Source: Leuctra nigra
Lineage: Eukaryota > Arthropoda > Insecta > Plecoptera > Leuctridae
Direction: 5' to 3'
Assembly: GCA_934045905.1 (NCBI GenBank)
Contig: OW203762.1
Location: forward strand, 42,819,702 to 42,883,701
Length of the DNA: 64,000 bases
Shown: in pieces, positions 13,101 to 26,200 of the stretch
Layout: each line of letters begins with the position of its first letter
How positions within the stretch are numbered: the stretch's first letter is position 1
Notes under the pieces: generated by a model
Told to the model about the DNA's origin: nothing
Database searches by the model: none
What the model saw: only the letters and a program-made list of their open reading frames with translations
Made by a program: the position numbers and the translations under genes

Positions 13101-16100
13101 GAAAATACGAGTAAGAGAGACAGTAGAAGAAGAAAAGAAGAAGTCCATGGAAGAACTTGCTGGTAAACTAGAAACGGATTTTGAAGGCAATAAAAAGATG
13201 CTTTATGGCATAATAAAGGAAAAGAGGACAAGAAAAGTTGGACAGGCATGCATGGTGGATGCTTGCGGAGGATTGATCAATGACCCAGTACAAGTACAGG
13301 CACTGTGGAAAGAGTACTTCAAGGAACTACTGAATGTTGATGGAGTGGCACTACCAGAAAGTAGTGGAATACTACAGAGTGAGAACGAGGAAGAGGAGAA
13401 GTGTGCTTTGAGAGAGGGAGAAGTGGAGAAAGCGCTAAACGAGATGAAGAATGGTCGATCACCCGGAATAGATGAGATAACAGTGGAGATGGTAAGAGCT
13501 GCTGGGGAAATAGGAAAAAGATGGTTGTTTCGAGTAATGAGTGCGGCATGGAAACAGAGAACCATACCGGACGATTGGAGAAAGGGAGTGATTGTACCAA
13601 TCTACAAAAAGGGTGACAGGAAGAAGTGCAGCAACTACAGGGGAATTACTTTGATGTGTCAATGTGCCAAAGTATTCGAAAAAGTGGTGGAATTTAGACT
13701 GAAAGAAGTAGTAGAGGAAAAGCTCAGGGAGGAACAATATGGGTTCAGGCCAGGTAGATCAACCATTGATCCAATATTCACTATCCGACAAGTCATGGAG
13801 AGAAAGTGGGAGAGTGGAGAAAAACTGTACATGGTTTTTCTAGACTTGGAAAAGGCCTACGATCGCCTACCAAGGAAGAAAGTATGGGAATGTCTGAAGC
13901 GGAAGGGGGTGGGATTGGGTCTGATTGAGAGAATCAAGAGCACATATGAGAAGAACGAGAGCTGTGTACAAACAGTGGAGGGGAAGACAGGATGGTTTGA
14001 GGTGAAGGAAGGACTTCGACAGGGCAGCGTTCTTTCCCCAACACTATTTGTCATTGTCATGGACGAGCTGCTGAGAAAAGTAGAACCAAGCGAAGACCAG
14101 GAGACGAATACACTGGTATATGCAGATGATATCGTAGTGTGGGGAGAAACCAGCGAATGTGTTCAAGAAAAGATTGATAGATGGAGCCAGATGACTGAAG
14201 AATACGGTATGCGAATAAGTCAGGAAAAGAGTGAGACACTAGTAATGGAGAGGAAGGCAACAAGAAATGTGAAGATCAGGCTACGGGGCTTGGAACTGGC
14301 GGAGAGAGGAGAGTTTAAGTATCTGGGGAGCTGGCTAACTAAGGATGGAAAAATAGGAAGAGAGATAACATCAAGAGTGCAACAGGCTAACACATTTTTC
14401 CAGTTAGTCAGGAAACTTCTTTGGAATGAGCAGTTCCCCCAGAAATGCAAGATACTCCTTTTCAAAAGCTATTTCCTGCCAATACTCACCTACGGTTCCG
14501 TAACGTGGGCGATCGGAGGAAAGGAGGAGAGCCAGTTGCAGGCAGCAGAAATGAAGTTTTTACGAAGCATACAAGGAGTAACTAAGATGGACAAGATCAG
14601 GAGTGAAAAGATTAGAGGAGACTTGAAGGTAGAGAGGTTGGCATTTAAAATGGGGAGAGAGCGGCTACGGTGGTTTGGCCACATGAAGAGAATGCAGAGG
14701 GAGAGAATACCGCGTCGGGAGTTCGAAGCTGCGAGAAGTGATAAAAGGAGAGTGGGAAGACCGAGGGAAAAGTGGAGAGAGCTGGTAGCAGAAGATGTAC
14801 AAGAGAGACTGGAGAAGTGGGAAGAAGTGGAAGAAGGAAGGTGGTGGGAAGACAGGAAGAAGTGGAAAAAACTGGTAGAGAAGAAGAACGAAGAGGAAGA
14901 GCCAAGCCTGGCCAGCTAGCTTAGGAGTCCGGGCCCTAGTAAATGGTGGCCTCGCCACCCCCCGACCCAACTCTTGGAACCGGGAGGAAGATTATTATTA
15001 TTATTTATTTATCAACAATTACTACAGTAGGTCAAGTATATTTACTCCAGAGTAAAAAACAGTCTATTTCAGCGGTAGTAAAAATACTGTAGTTTATACT
15101 TTAGTTTACCACCGATACTGTAGAATTTACTTCAGTAATCTATGGTATTATGGAGTAAGTTTTTGCATGTACTTCAAGTACTATAGCACATACTATAGTT
15201 TACTACACGTTATTACATAATACTTTGGAATACCTACTTCAAAATATACTATAGGAAATTTTCCTAAGGGCCTTAGCAAGATCTTGAAAAAATCTTGGTA
15301 AGATCTTGGCAAGATCTTGGCAAGATTTTGGCAAGATCTTGATTAGGTCTTGTCAAGATCTTGATAAAATCTTATTAAGATATTACCAAGATCTTGGTAA
15401 GATCTTGGCAAGATCTTGATTAGGTCTTGTCAAGATCTTGATAAGATCTTATCAAGATATTACCAAGATCTTGGTAAGATCTTGGCAAGATCTTGGTAAG
15501 ATCTTAGCAAGATCTTGATTAGGTCTTGTCAAGATCTTGATAAGATCTTATCAAGATATTACCAAGATCTTGGTAAGATCTTAGCAAGATCTTGTTTAAT
15601 ACAAGATCTTGCAAAGACCTTACCAAGATCTTGTCAAGATCTTGGTAAATCCAAGATCTTGATAAGATCTTAGCAAGATCTTGGCAAGATCTTGGTTAAT
15701 ACAAGATCTTAGCAAGATCTTGCAAGATCTTGGCAAGAATTTTCAGCAGGGAGGTACATTAATCTTTAGGTAGACATTCTGGCACCTATTCATATGCTAA
15801 AAGGGTTATACTCGAGGCTTACACCTAACATAGGTGGGTAGTATTTTTTTTTATTTTTACTAATGGGCATAATAGTAGTAGGTAGTAGTTAGTACATGCA
15901 GTTCTTATTTGATCTCCTGTTTACAATTTTAAATATTATGTAAGGAGGAGTAACATCAAACTTTCTATTCTAGCGCCTTCTCGGCCACGCTAGCATTAAA
16001 TTAAATGATTTTGTGACTATTTTATACACTAGGTAGTTGTTTAATTAAAGTCTTGATTCTAGGTAGGTATACCTATTTATTACAATGGTGGTTGTTTGAT

Positions 16101-19100
16101 TCCCACGCATGAATGATGGTAGTACTAGCCAGTAGGTTCCTATAATAACAAAACATGTTTGTTTGGCATTTGTAACCCTACCTATCAGTAACTATCAGCT
16201 AACTATTCATATTTGAATTCTGGTCTTTCAATGCCTTGCTAACTTTTATACAGTCAATTAGGACTATATTGCCATGGCAACAACCATTGACATTCCTAGA
16301 ATTACCACTAACTAATTGTTAAGAGCTAATTGAGACTTTAGCAGAGTATTGAAAGACCGGGCCTTAGGCCGGGTAGGACCAACTTTGGATGAGCTAACTA
16401 TCGATAGGTAGTTAACTTCATCCAACGTTGGTCTTACCTGGCCTTAGTTAATGGTTAAAGTATTCATTTTACAAACTGTTCAAAACTTATCTTGAATTAA
16501 ATTAAGCTAATTTGCGTAGGTCAGATTTTATTTTTCCATACCCTCATTATCAATATCATCAAGTCAATATGTAGCAATGCATGTTTAGTTTAGTATTGTC
16601 ATCCCCATGGGCGTCCACAGGGTGGGTGGGAGCAATGGGGAGGGGGAAGCTTGGCTCCCATGTGTTTCCAAAAATACAGAAAAAAATACGCCAAAAACAT
16701 GCTTTTAGGTATTTTGTTTGCCCTTTGCGAGGAAAATAAATTTACTTCTCCTTACCTCTGATATTTTTAAGTTACTTTCTGACTGAGTGTATGTTCATAT
16801 TTCTAAAAAGTTACAAAATATTGCTGAAATAGGTAGGTAGCAGAAAATACCTGCTTTAGAGCATGTCCAAAACGCACCAAAATGCTTGGAATTGAGCCCC
16901 CCCCCGGCAGAAATCCTGCGGACGCCCATGATCGTAATGGGTATCGTCAGCTTACATAGGTAGTAACAAATACAATGCTAATCACATCACGGGGTTTCGT
17001 TGGTGTTAAATGACAAGAGGTGTAAACACCTTGGTCCTGGTCGTACCTGTTGGTTTTGACAAGTACAACCGCAAACCACAAGTATCTGTCAAACACAACA
17101 ATGTGGTCTCGTAATATTGCACAGCACACGTGTGACTTTGTTGAACAACCAGATCACATTTCTTTTGCCCTCTCAGATCAGGTTAGAGCTGATCTGTTAG
17201 TGTGGGGTCGTATTACCTCTTGCAAACGCAATACTCAGATCACAGTTCTCATATCAAATGTTATCGCTTTCAAACAATTTCAAGATCATTCATTAAAAAT
17301 ACTTGTTTCATAATTTATTAGTATAGGTAGACCTTTCTTTATCTATAAATTGTACTGGTTTTACCATTGGCATGACTCGTAATTTGATTCCACCCAGCAA
17401 TTGCCAATAGTTCCCACGCCCACAGATCGAATAACACATTTCGACGTGATTGCGACATGGAATAACATGTGGACACGAACCAATCAGTGTTGGGCAATTC
17501 CCTTGAAAAAGGGAACTAAGTTAAAGCAGCGATCGTTCAAGTTACCAGCTTTCAAAAGGAACTGATGAGTTACTCACAATTATGAAAGGAACTTAAAAGT
17601 TCCTCAAACTGTTCGACGTATTCAACCCTCTGTGAATCATAACAAACTGCAACCTGCCAAACTGTTTCCACCATCAACGAAAATACCTTTATACGTGCTT
17701 GCAAAGTAGATACAACCATAAAGATACAACTGTTCGTTATAAAAGAAACTTATATTAAAGTTACGCAAATAAAGTAACTGGTGATGTTAAATGAAATAAA
17801 CGCGTTCTCTATAAAAAGTGCATTGTTGGGATACCGACGCATTACATTATGTAATTTTTTCGTCCCTCTTGGCAGACAAGTTGATAAGTGACAGTTTATT
17901 TACCCTTGACGTTGTTTTACTTTGTTCGTTTTTTATACGAGAAGAAAATATTCTGTCTTCTTTATCTGCATGCGGACATGACTAATCGCCTCACAGTCAC
18001 ATGTTATCTTTTGAGTTATTGTATGACGGATCACGTGCTCATGGTATTGTTCAAGTCATGCATTGTGGTGTCGGGTTGACCTGCGATGGCCACGAACCAT
18101 GTAATAATCCAGCTTTGCAGACTCTTCATCCATGATTCCTAGCGTCAATTCACGATCTCGCTTCGCGCGCCACAATAGATTGATGAGATGACCATTCGTG
18201 CAATCCCGTCTAGAATGTTGTTTTCAGGTTGACAATTGATTGTATTATGGTGTGTTCGCTAAACCATTGACCTGTTGATGATAAGTAGGTATACTGTAGA
18301 GTTTACTGATACACCAACACACTTATTTACAACTAAACTCATCTTATCTCGTTGACCTTCATTTCAAATTGTAAAAATAATTAGACGAATCTTTTTTATG
18401 AGCTTATGCCCCAGTGAACAGATGTGGATTCCAGATACTAGATAAGTCCTATCTGCATCGCTGTTGGTAACTCAACCAAATTGGAGTACAAAAGCGATAA
18501 TTGCATACATTCTTTGGAATCACAATGGATGTGTTCTTCCAGAAGGATAGATCAACTAACTCCATGGGTTGGTAAGATCAATGTATGTAAGGACGTCATC
18601 ATGATACATTGTGCGGAAGTGGAGGAGGATGTGACTCTAGATATGACCGACATTTAAACAATAACAATGCCAAGTTCTATCATTTGGATGTGCCATCCCT
18701 TGCGGCACAAAGAATAGACAAGTCTATCTTTGACAAAGGCCCCATATCAACTTACAGCCCAAAGTACGATGAACATTTGGTAAAAGAGATATTGGTTTGG
18801 GTGTTTCTTTCATGGAAATTTCGCCAGGTATTTTGTTTCAGAGTAAATGTCGAGAATTTTAAATATACTTACCTACCTGAAAACCATTTTGTAATGAAGT
18901 AGGTATAGAGAGTAGTATTGTTTTATAGTATAGTAGTATAGTATAGTAATTCACGAAAAAATCAATGTGAAAGTAGATAATAGTAATCCGTACTCAAATT
19001 TTTAGATTACTTCTATTTTTTTAGTTGGCGAGACTTGGCTTTTCTACAAAAACGCAGGTCATACCGGGCATTTGTCCTAAAGTCTGTCTGCTTTTAATTA

Positions 19101-22100
19101 CAATCATTATGCGTAGAATAGGTACATTTGAGTTTTCTTTCCTTGGAGGTTTTGAAAGTTGATTTTCTGATTTTCTCAGATGTAGTTTTAATATCCAAAT
19201 AAAATGATATCAAATACCAGACCAACAACTCACCTGAATGAATGTTATGTTCTGATTAACAAGTGTCATGTTTCTACAGGTGGTCCAAGGTAAAGAAGGT
19301 GACTTGGGTCGTGAGCGCTACAAGGATTTCACGTTTGACTACTCTTACTGGTCCTTTGAGGAGTCGGCAGGGAACTTCGCCTCGCAAGAGATGGTTTACA
19401 AAGACTTGGGCACGGATGTGATCTCCAGTGCTTTTGAAGGTTACAATGCTTGCGTCTTCGCTTATGGACAAACTGGATCGGGCAAGACCTTTACCATGAT
19501 GGGGTCTCCTGTAAGAAAATTTATTGACTTTAGACTTGTTGAGCGAGCGAAGCGAGCGTCTCCTTTTGGCTCTATTGGCACGGACCTCTGTTTTTTTTTG
19601 TTTTTGTTTTTGGCTGCTACCTGGAGCAATGGTAGTCGCACCGTTTCACCGATCGATCTGAAATTTTGCACACATGTAGAGACAACCTTTTCTGTTTGCT
19701 GACCCTAATTTTTTTTGAAATCCATTGATTGGTTAAAATTTAAATAAATATCTCCTGAGAGGTTGAAAAATGAAAATGGTCTTCGATACGTTTGATCTAA
19801 CTCATATTTTGCATGGTCATTAAGACCAACATTGTCTGTTATTTTACAAATTTTCAGCCAAATCCTCCCATTGGTTAAAATTTAAAAAATATTTCATGTG
19901 CTTTTTGAAATTTAAACCAGAACCGTTTGACCGATCAACTTAAAACTATGCATGGTCATTGGGTCCAACATTATTTGTATTTTTGACAATTTTCATACTA
20001 ATCTGTGTTTACATTCAAAAGTTATTGACAGTTTACGGACATTTTGCGTGTTGGCTGTCATATTTCTCGAATTTCACATTTAACGGCATCTTCGAATCTT
20101 CAGTTCAAGGTTGTTAGAGCAGAAACTTTCAAATGTATATGAAACTGATATGACCGTTTAATTAACAGATCGATCTCAAATTGTGTTCTGTTCACACATA
20201 TATTTCATATGAGTGGTCTCAGGTATATTTTTTGAACGAGATCCTGTGATTTTTTTGGAAATTAACAAGGAATCGTACAATCATAAAGGTTCAATTGATC
20301 AACTTAAAACTTTGCATGGTTATTGGGACCAATATTTTAGGAATTGTTGAAGATTTTAAGGAAATTTTCGATAGACAGAATTTCGGTTCGAGGTGTTGCG
20401 CGTATCCGTGCTCGCTCATCAACGCGTTACTCAGAGCGTTTTCCTAGTTTATTGATCAATGGTCATGTTTCAAACAGAGGTCTATAAAAATTTAAATTTA
20501 GTTTATATTATATTGTTTACTTTTTTACTTGTAGTTGTGTTGCGCAAGCTGAACTATTAGCATTGTTGGGAATTGAACTGGAATACCTTACCCAATCATG
20601 CAAACCAGGGTGCGAATTGTTCAATTTTCAGAGGGGGTGGGGGGGGGGGGGGGATAGGAAAAAAATTTGAAGATTTGATTTGGTCATTTCTAAGCGATTT
20701 GTACACTATTTTTTGCCATTTGTCGTGATGAAAAACATCACGACAAATGCCATTATAAAAGAGGATTTGCTTTTAATTTAAAGGGAAATCAGAAGTGGGG
20801 GGCAGGCAAAATAAATCTTGGAATAAATAAATTTTATCAAATACAGCTTATTTGCTAATCAAGGCAATTTGACAGTTGTTTTGTGTGACAATTTATTTTT
20901 ACAATTCAGAAAGATCTATTGTTTCGTAGATTAAAATTCAACATGTTACAGAGGGGGGGATAGATTTTCCCCCCCTCTGTAAAATGTTGCTTGTAACATT
21001 TTGTAAAATGTTGGGATGCTTTATTGGGAAACAGAGCCGGGGATGAGAAAAGCAGAGGGGGGAAATCCCCCCCATCCCCCCATCAATTCGCACCCTGATG
21101 CAAACTAAAAATATTATACTTTAGTCATTGTGGTACAGCATGGACGAATATGAAGGATGTGTTCTTTACCTTGCTATGCTAAGTGGCAAGACATATTAGG
21201 TGATGAAGGAAATTGCCATTTCAAAATTAAATGTTAAGTTACTCTCATTGACATTACCTAACAAAATCTTTGATATTACTAAAGATAATGTTGATTATCT
21301 GTTAGCTGATCATCTGATTATCTGAGTGAGTAAGAACACTTGATTTTATTGGCAGGAGAACCCCGGCTTGATCCCTCGGATCTGTCGCACGCTGTTCAGC
21401 CGCATGGCCGAGGGCAAAGACTCTGGCGTGAGTTACCGCACCGAGGTCTCCTACTTGGAGATCTACAACGAGCGCGTGAAGGATCTGCTGAGTCCCAGCA
21501 GCGATCAGCACGCGCTGCGAGTGCGGGAACATCCACGCCTCGGGCCGTATGTCCAGGACCTCTCGTATCATCTAGTGACTGACTACCAACATATTCATGT
21601 AGGTAGAAGTAATATTATAGTCATTATTAACTGTTCCTTTTCTTTCTCCTTTCAAATTGTAGTAGTTTTTCGTGTGTATTACACTGTTTACCTGAACATT
21701 CTGTTTCATTCTTATGTGACCATGTTATATTGGGGTTTGGTAGGTACTTGATGGTGCTAAGTACATATTACATTATTGTTACTATTTCCACTTGCTTATG
21801 ATTAAATTCTACCAAATGTCCACTAATTTTTGCTTTTAAGTATAAATAACTTGCTTTTAAAGTATAAATAAGCACATGACAGGCTAAAATCCTTCAATTC
21901 TGAAATGGGTTGGTGAAATCAAAACTTATACCTGGAACTCTGGACCCTTACCTAATATCGCCAATTGATAGCACGGTGCCAACTAGCACGGTGCTATCTA
22001 TCTTAATAACCCATAGTAGCACCGACTTTGAACTCAGCACCATCGTAGCACCAACGTTTGGCGGTATAGGTAAGGGTCCAGATTTCAGAATAATCTGGTT

Positions 22101-23248
22101 TCAAATTGTACTCAACTTAGAGTCTTGCTTTTCTAATTATATGGAAACTCTTGTTACAATGAATCTTTTTTATTGAGCAGGAGTTGATGCAGCGTGGCAA
22201 CACACATCGCACGACTGCATCAACGAACATGAACAACACAAGCTCACGATCTCACGCAATCTTCACTATCACATTCGCGCAAGCCGGCTTCAACCAGGAC
22301 AATATGCCCTGCGAGACGGTGTCCAAAGTGCATCTAGTAGATCTGGCTGGAAGGTAAACTCATCTAAATTAATTCAGTAGTTCATTGAATGCTTTTAAGT
22401 GTTCAAAAATCTTTGAGTAGTTATACTAGGTAGTTGTTCTTAGTATTAAATTATTTAGATGAATTTACACCAGATCACATTTTTTGTTTATTCTGCCTAT
22501 TTCTTATCAAGTTGTTTTTAGTACACCATTCATAATGAGATGATGTCTATTTGCAGTGAGCGAGCCGATACAAGCGGTGCTACCGGACAGCGGTTGAAGG
22601 AAGGAGCTCACATCAACAAGTCTCTTGTGACTCTTGGCTCAGTGATATCCGCCCTGGCAGAACTCTCGTCCCCGGCCAACGTCAGCACTCGCAGATCGTC
22701 CATATTCATCCCGTACCGGGACTCGGTGCTCACGTGGCTTCTAAAGGACAGTCTCGGAGGCAACTCCAAGACTATCATGATAGCAGGTTAGTTGAAGTGA
22801 TATCGTAGTCAAAGCAACGGTGTCCTAACCTCCCAAAACTATGTCTCAAGGCTTTATTTCTTGATTAATCAAGATGATTCTTGATGATTCGACACTCTAT
22901 TTTAAAGAGCAGGAATTAAGAATGAAGCTATGTCTTTTAATTTATCTTTTTTATGGTGTTAATTTATTTTGGTCCAGGGTTATATTGCAGTCATATTTTC
23001 AACTCTCAGTAGTAATTCCAAATTATCCATCTTCATATTGACTAAGTGTCATGTGTTTTGTGTTGACCTCACCAGCTATATCTCCTGCGGACTGCAACTA
23101 CGGTGAAACTTTGAGTACTCTACGATATGCAAACCGAGCCAAGAACATCATCAACAAGCCAACGATCAACGAGGATCCCAACGTCAGGCTCATCCGCGAT
23201 CTCAGAGAGGAGATCTCGAAGCTTCGAGCTCTGCTTGGTAATGACGTC
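7194..23248 (+). CDS. Klp98A: Klp98A motor domain exons 1-7
   Basis: The protein opens [16 protein letters not shown], the kinesin-3 start. The Walker A loop GQTGSGKT falls at residues 102-109, switch I SSRSH at 218-222 and switch II DLAGSE at 251-256 (split between exons 5 and 6). [29 protein letters not shown] and the neck-proximal [17 protein letters not shown] follow, so every nucleotide-binding element needed for an active motor is present. Exon 1 is only 47 nt and is separated from exon 2 by a 2.8-kb intron. Intron 2 (9.2 kb) holds the nested LINE and AAGATCTTG transposon. Confidence 0.95.
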
Positions 23249-26200
23249 GTAAGTGTTCTCCGTCATTGTCTTACGTTGTGAACTATAAAGTGCTTGTGGT
23301 ACCATACTTAATTCAATACAGCCCAGCTAGTTATTAATAATACGTGGCCTCAAGAATAATTTAGTCCCAAATTAGAAAAGTTACCATAATTTGATAAATT
23401 TTTTCATGATTGTAGTACCAAACCACCAAGTATTTTAAATGTACATAATAAAATAATATTTGGTTTGTCAGACCTGCCTCAAGTGAACAGAACAGCGTTT
23501 TACATTTGTATTCAAAGCAAATAGTAGGTAATAATTCATATATTACTATTTTACTCTGGCACTAGGATTGTTGTCCTCGGACACCCTTCTTTTTCGCACC
23601 ACCTGTACCTGTCACTCTTCTTTTGTTACATTGTTGTTTCCATTCACATCACAGTCACTGGAATACATTGCCTTGGAGCAAGAGCTGCAGCAGAAGGAAG
23701 CACAAGAGAAGGTGCTGACGGAAGAATGGACGGAGAAATGGCGCGAGATGCAGAAGATCTTGCAGGAGCAGAAGGCACTCGGCCTTCGCAAAGCTGGTCT
23801 CGGAGTGGTGCTGGACTCCGATATGCCTCACTTGGTTGGCATTGACGACGATGTTCTCTCCACTGGGGTCACTCTGTACCACCTGCGAGAAGGCCAGACG
23901 CTCATCGGCACAGAAGAGGCTGTGCTTCCTCAGGTAACACTCAGGCCTGATTCAGCTTAGGGGGTGTTTGTTACAGCTCCCAGATTCAGCTATGGACTTC
24001 ATTTGCATGATAAAGATGAGTCGCGATGCGACACGTAATATGAATATATGATTAGTCACTGTAAGATTCGTGTAGCATGTGATTGTTTGAGATTGATGAA
24101 TACTTAAATAATTTGATTTGAAATGAATTGAAATATATTTGAAAATCAAACAATTTGATAGAAATGAGACTTTGAGCAAGGAACTAATAAGTCTGGATCA
24201 TGTTGTACTCTCATTATTTGTGATGCAGATGATCTCATTTTTATTATTATTTATTTTAAATGTACTACATTACATAAGTACACTTACCACCGGTAAGGTT
24301 CTTTATCTCGTATCGTATGCATCACATAATTTATGATTTTCTGTTGAACCTAGAATGTGCTCATTGGTTGTTACTTGTTACTGTTTAGTTTGTCTGTTCT
24401 CACTGGTTCTTCTTATCTCAGGATATCATGCTGAACGGCAACGGTGTGGAGCCCGAACATTGCCGAGTGGTTCTGGAGAATGGATTTGCAACATTGATAC
24501 CTCATCAGAACGCCCAATGCTGGGTTAACACAGTCCAAGTCGACAAACCTACCAAGCTCTCACAAGGTGAGTTTTGGAGTATACATTTATCCTCAGTAAT
24601 GACTGATGAATAACGAAACACATCAGCTTATCGAAACTGTGGACACTCACCTGTTTCAAATTGTCTTCTTTTTCTGTCTCAAATTACATTATCTTTCAGT
24701 GGCATTATATTCATATTGCTGTTTTTTATGAAGAAGTCACTTCTACAGTCTGATTCAAGTTTTGATTTGTAACACTTTCTTAAGCTCTTCTCTAAAATAC
24801 GGGACACACTGTACGTAGTTGCATTCAGAGAGCGGAGAGTGCTCTCTCGTCGGCTACTTACTTTCCTCTCTGCTTTCTCAAATGAAAAATAAAATCGCAA
24901 ATTATAATTATGTAGGTCCATTGATCCGGTCCGCTACGACCGGAAAAACTGGTTCATTGTGAGATTTTACTCCGGTCAGCCACGATCGATCGCTGCCGAA
25001 ATGGTCGCTAATAATATCTGATTATTTTAAATTAACTGAAGTATTTTCCAATCTCTGTGAGCTGTCTGCATCTGTTTTTTCTAGGATGTATAATTGTTCT
25101 GGGCAGAACAAATATGTTCCGATACAATGATCCTGTGGAGGCTGCAAAGATGAGAAAAGAAGGCAGCCGATCTCACATGAACCTCTCAAGACTGTCTCTG
25201 CTCAGCTGGTCAACACCAGACCTCGCCTGGTCTACAGAAAACCTGAGTTGCGCCAACATTAGGTGAGTGTAGTTGTTCGCAAGTGAGTTGAATTCATTCA
25301 TACTGAGTTTTAGAATGATGATATACGTAACGTAATGTATCATACGTAACAAAACAAAGGGCCTCATTCGCATTCTCTTGTTTGTAGGATAGTTTACCAA
25401 CATAATATTTACTGACTGGCCACTTGACTGGCATAAGAATTTCCACTGATGAAAAATGTTTTTTTTAAATTATAAAACAATAAAATAATACAAATATTCA
25501 ACATCATCAGTATAATGAAATATATACGGTTACCTAACTTCTAAGTCATTGTAAATAGAAGTCTGTAATAAATAGTCAATTCAAATTACATACATATTAT
25601 AAACTATTGTCTATATCTATAGCTGAAATATTAAATAGTGCCATGCCATACCTACATTAAATAGTTCACAGCTAATATCAGTTCAATTTGATGTTTCAGT
25701 GAAGATCATGAGCGAGTAGAAGAAATAGAATCTCAACGAGCTACCCTTGAGAAAGAGAGAGAAGTGTTCAAGGTAAGAATTATCGGAATTATCAGTATGT
25801 CCTTAACCATTTATTATTATGATGACCTTTTTTGTTAGTACAGCCATTCCAGAAGTATAATTGTTTTTAATGTTAAATAACGTTTATAAAATATCGACCC
25901 TTAGGTATAATGGACTGCTGAACTCAGATGACCGGACCAGCTGTTGAATTTGGATTTTTTGCCTTTTACAGATGCTTCTAGGACATGCAAAATTGGTAAT
26001 AATAAATAATTCATTAATAAATGTGGCAGCACCTGCCTTTGTGCATTATATCTACTTCTAAGTGTTAAATTGTTGCATGTATTTTGTGCATTTTATATTG
26101 AGATATAGACCGGTACAGCCACATTCAATACTTCCTACTGGTTTTACATATACGTACCAACATGGCGATTTGACCCGCTTCTTTTGAATGTGACCCTACT

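Larger units (their letters stand above)
10785..15751. mobile_element. AAGATCTTG-palindrome transposon, interrupted by a LINE
   Basis: The ends CCCTGCTGAAAAATCT (10785) and its near complement ending CAGCAGGG (15751) are terminal inverted repeats that run into arrays of the palindrome AAGATCTTG on both sides. Removing the nested LINE leaves about 1.6 kb with no transposase, so it was non-autonomous. Its middle carries TACTATAG/TACTGTAG motifs. I could not fix a target duplication, so the superfamily is open. Confidence 0.75.
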
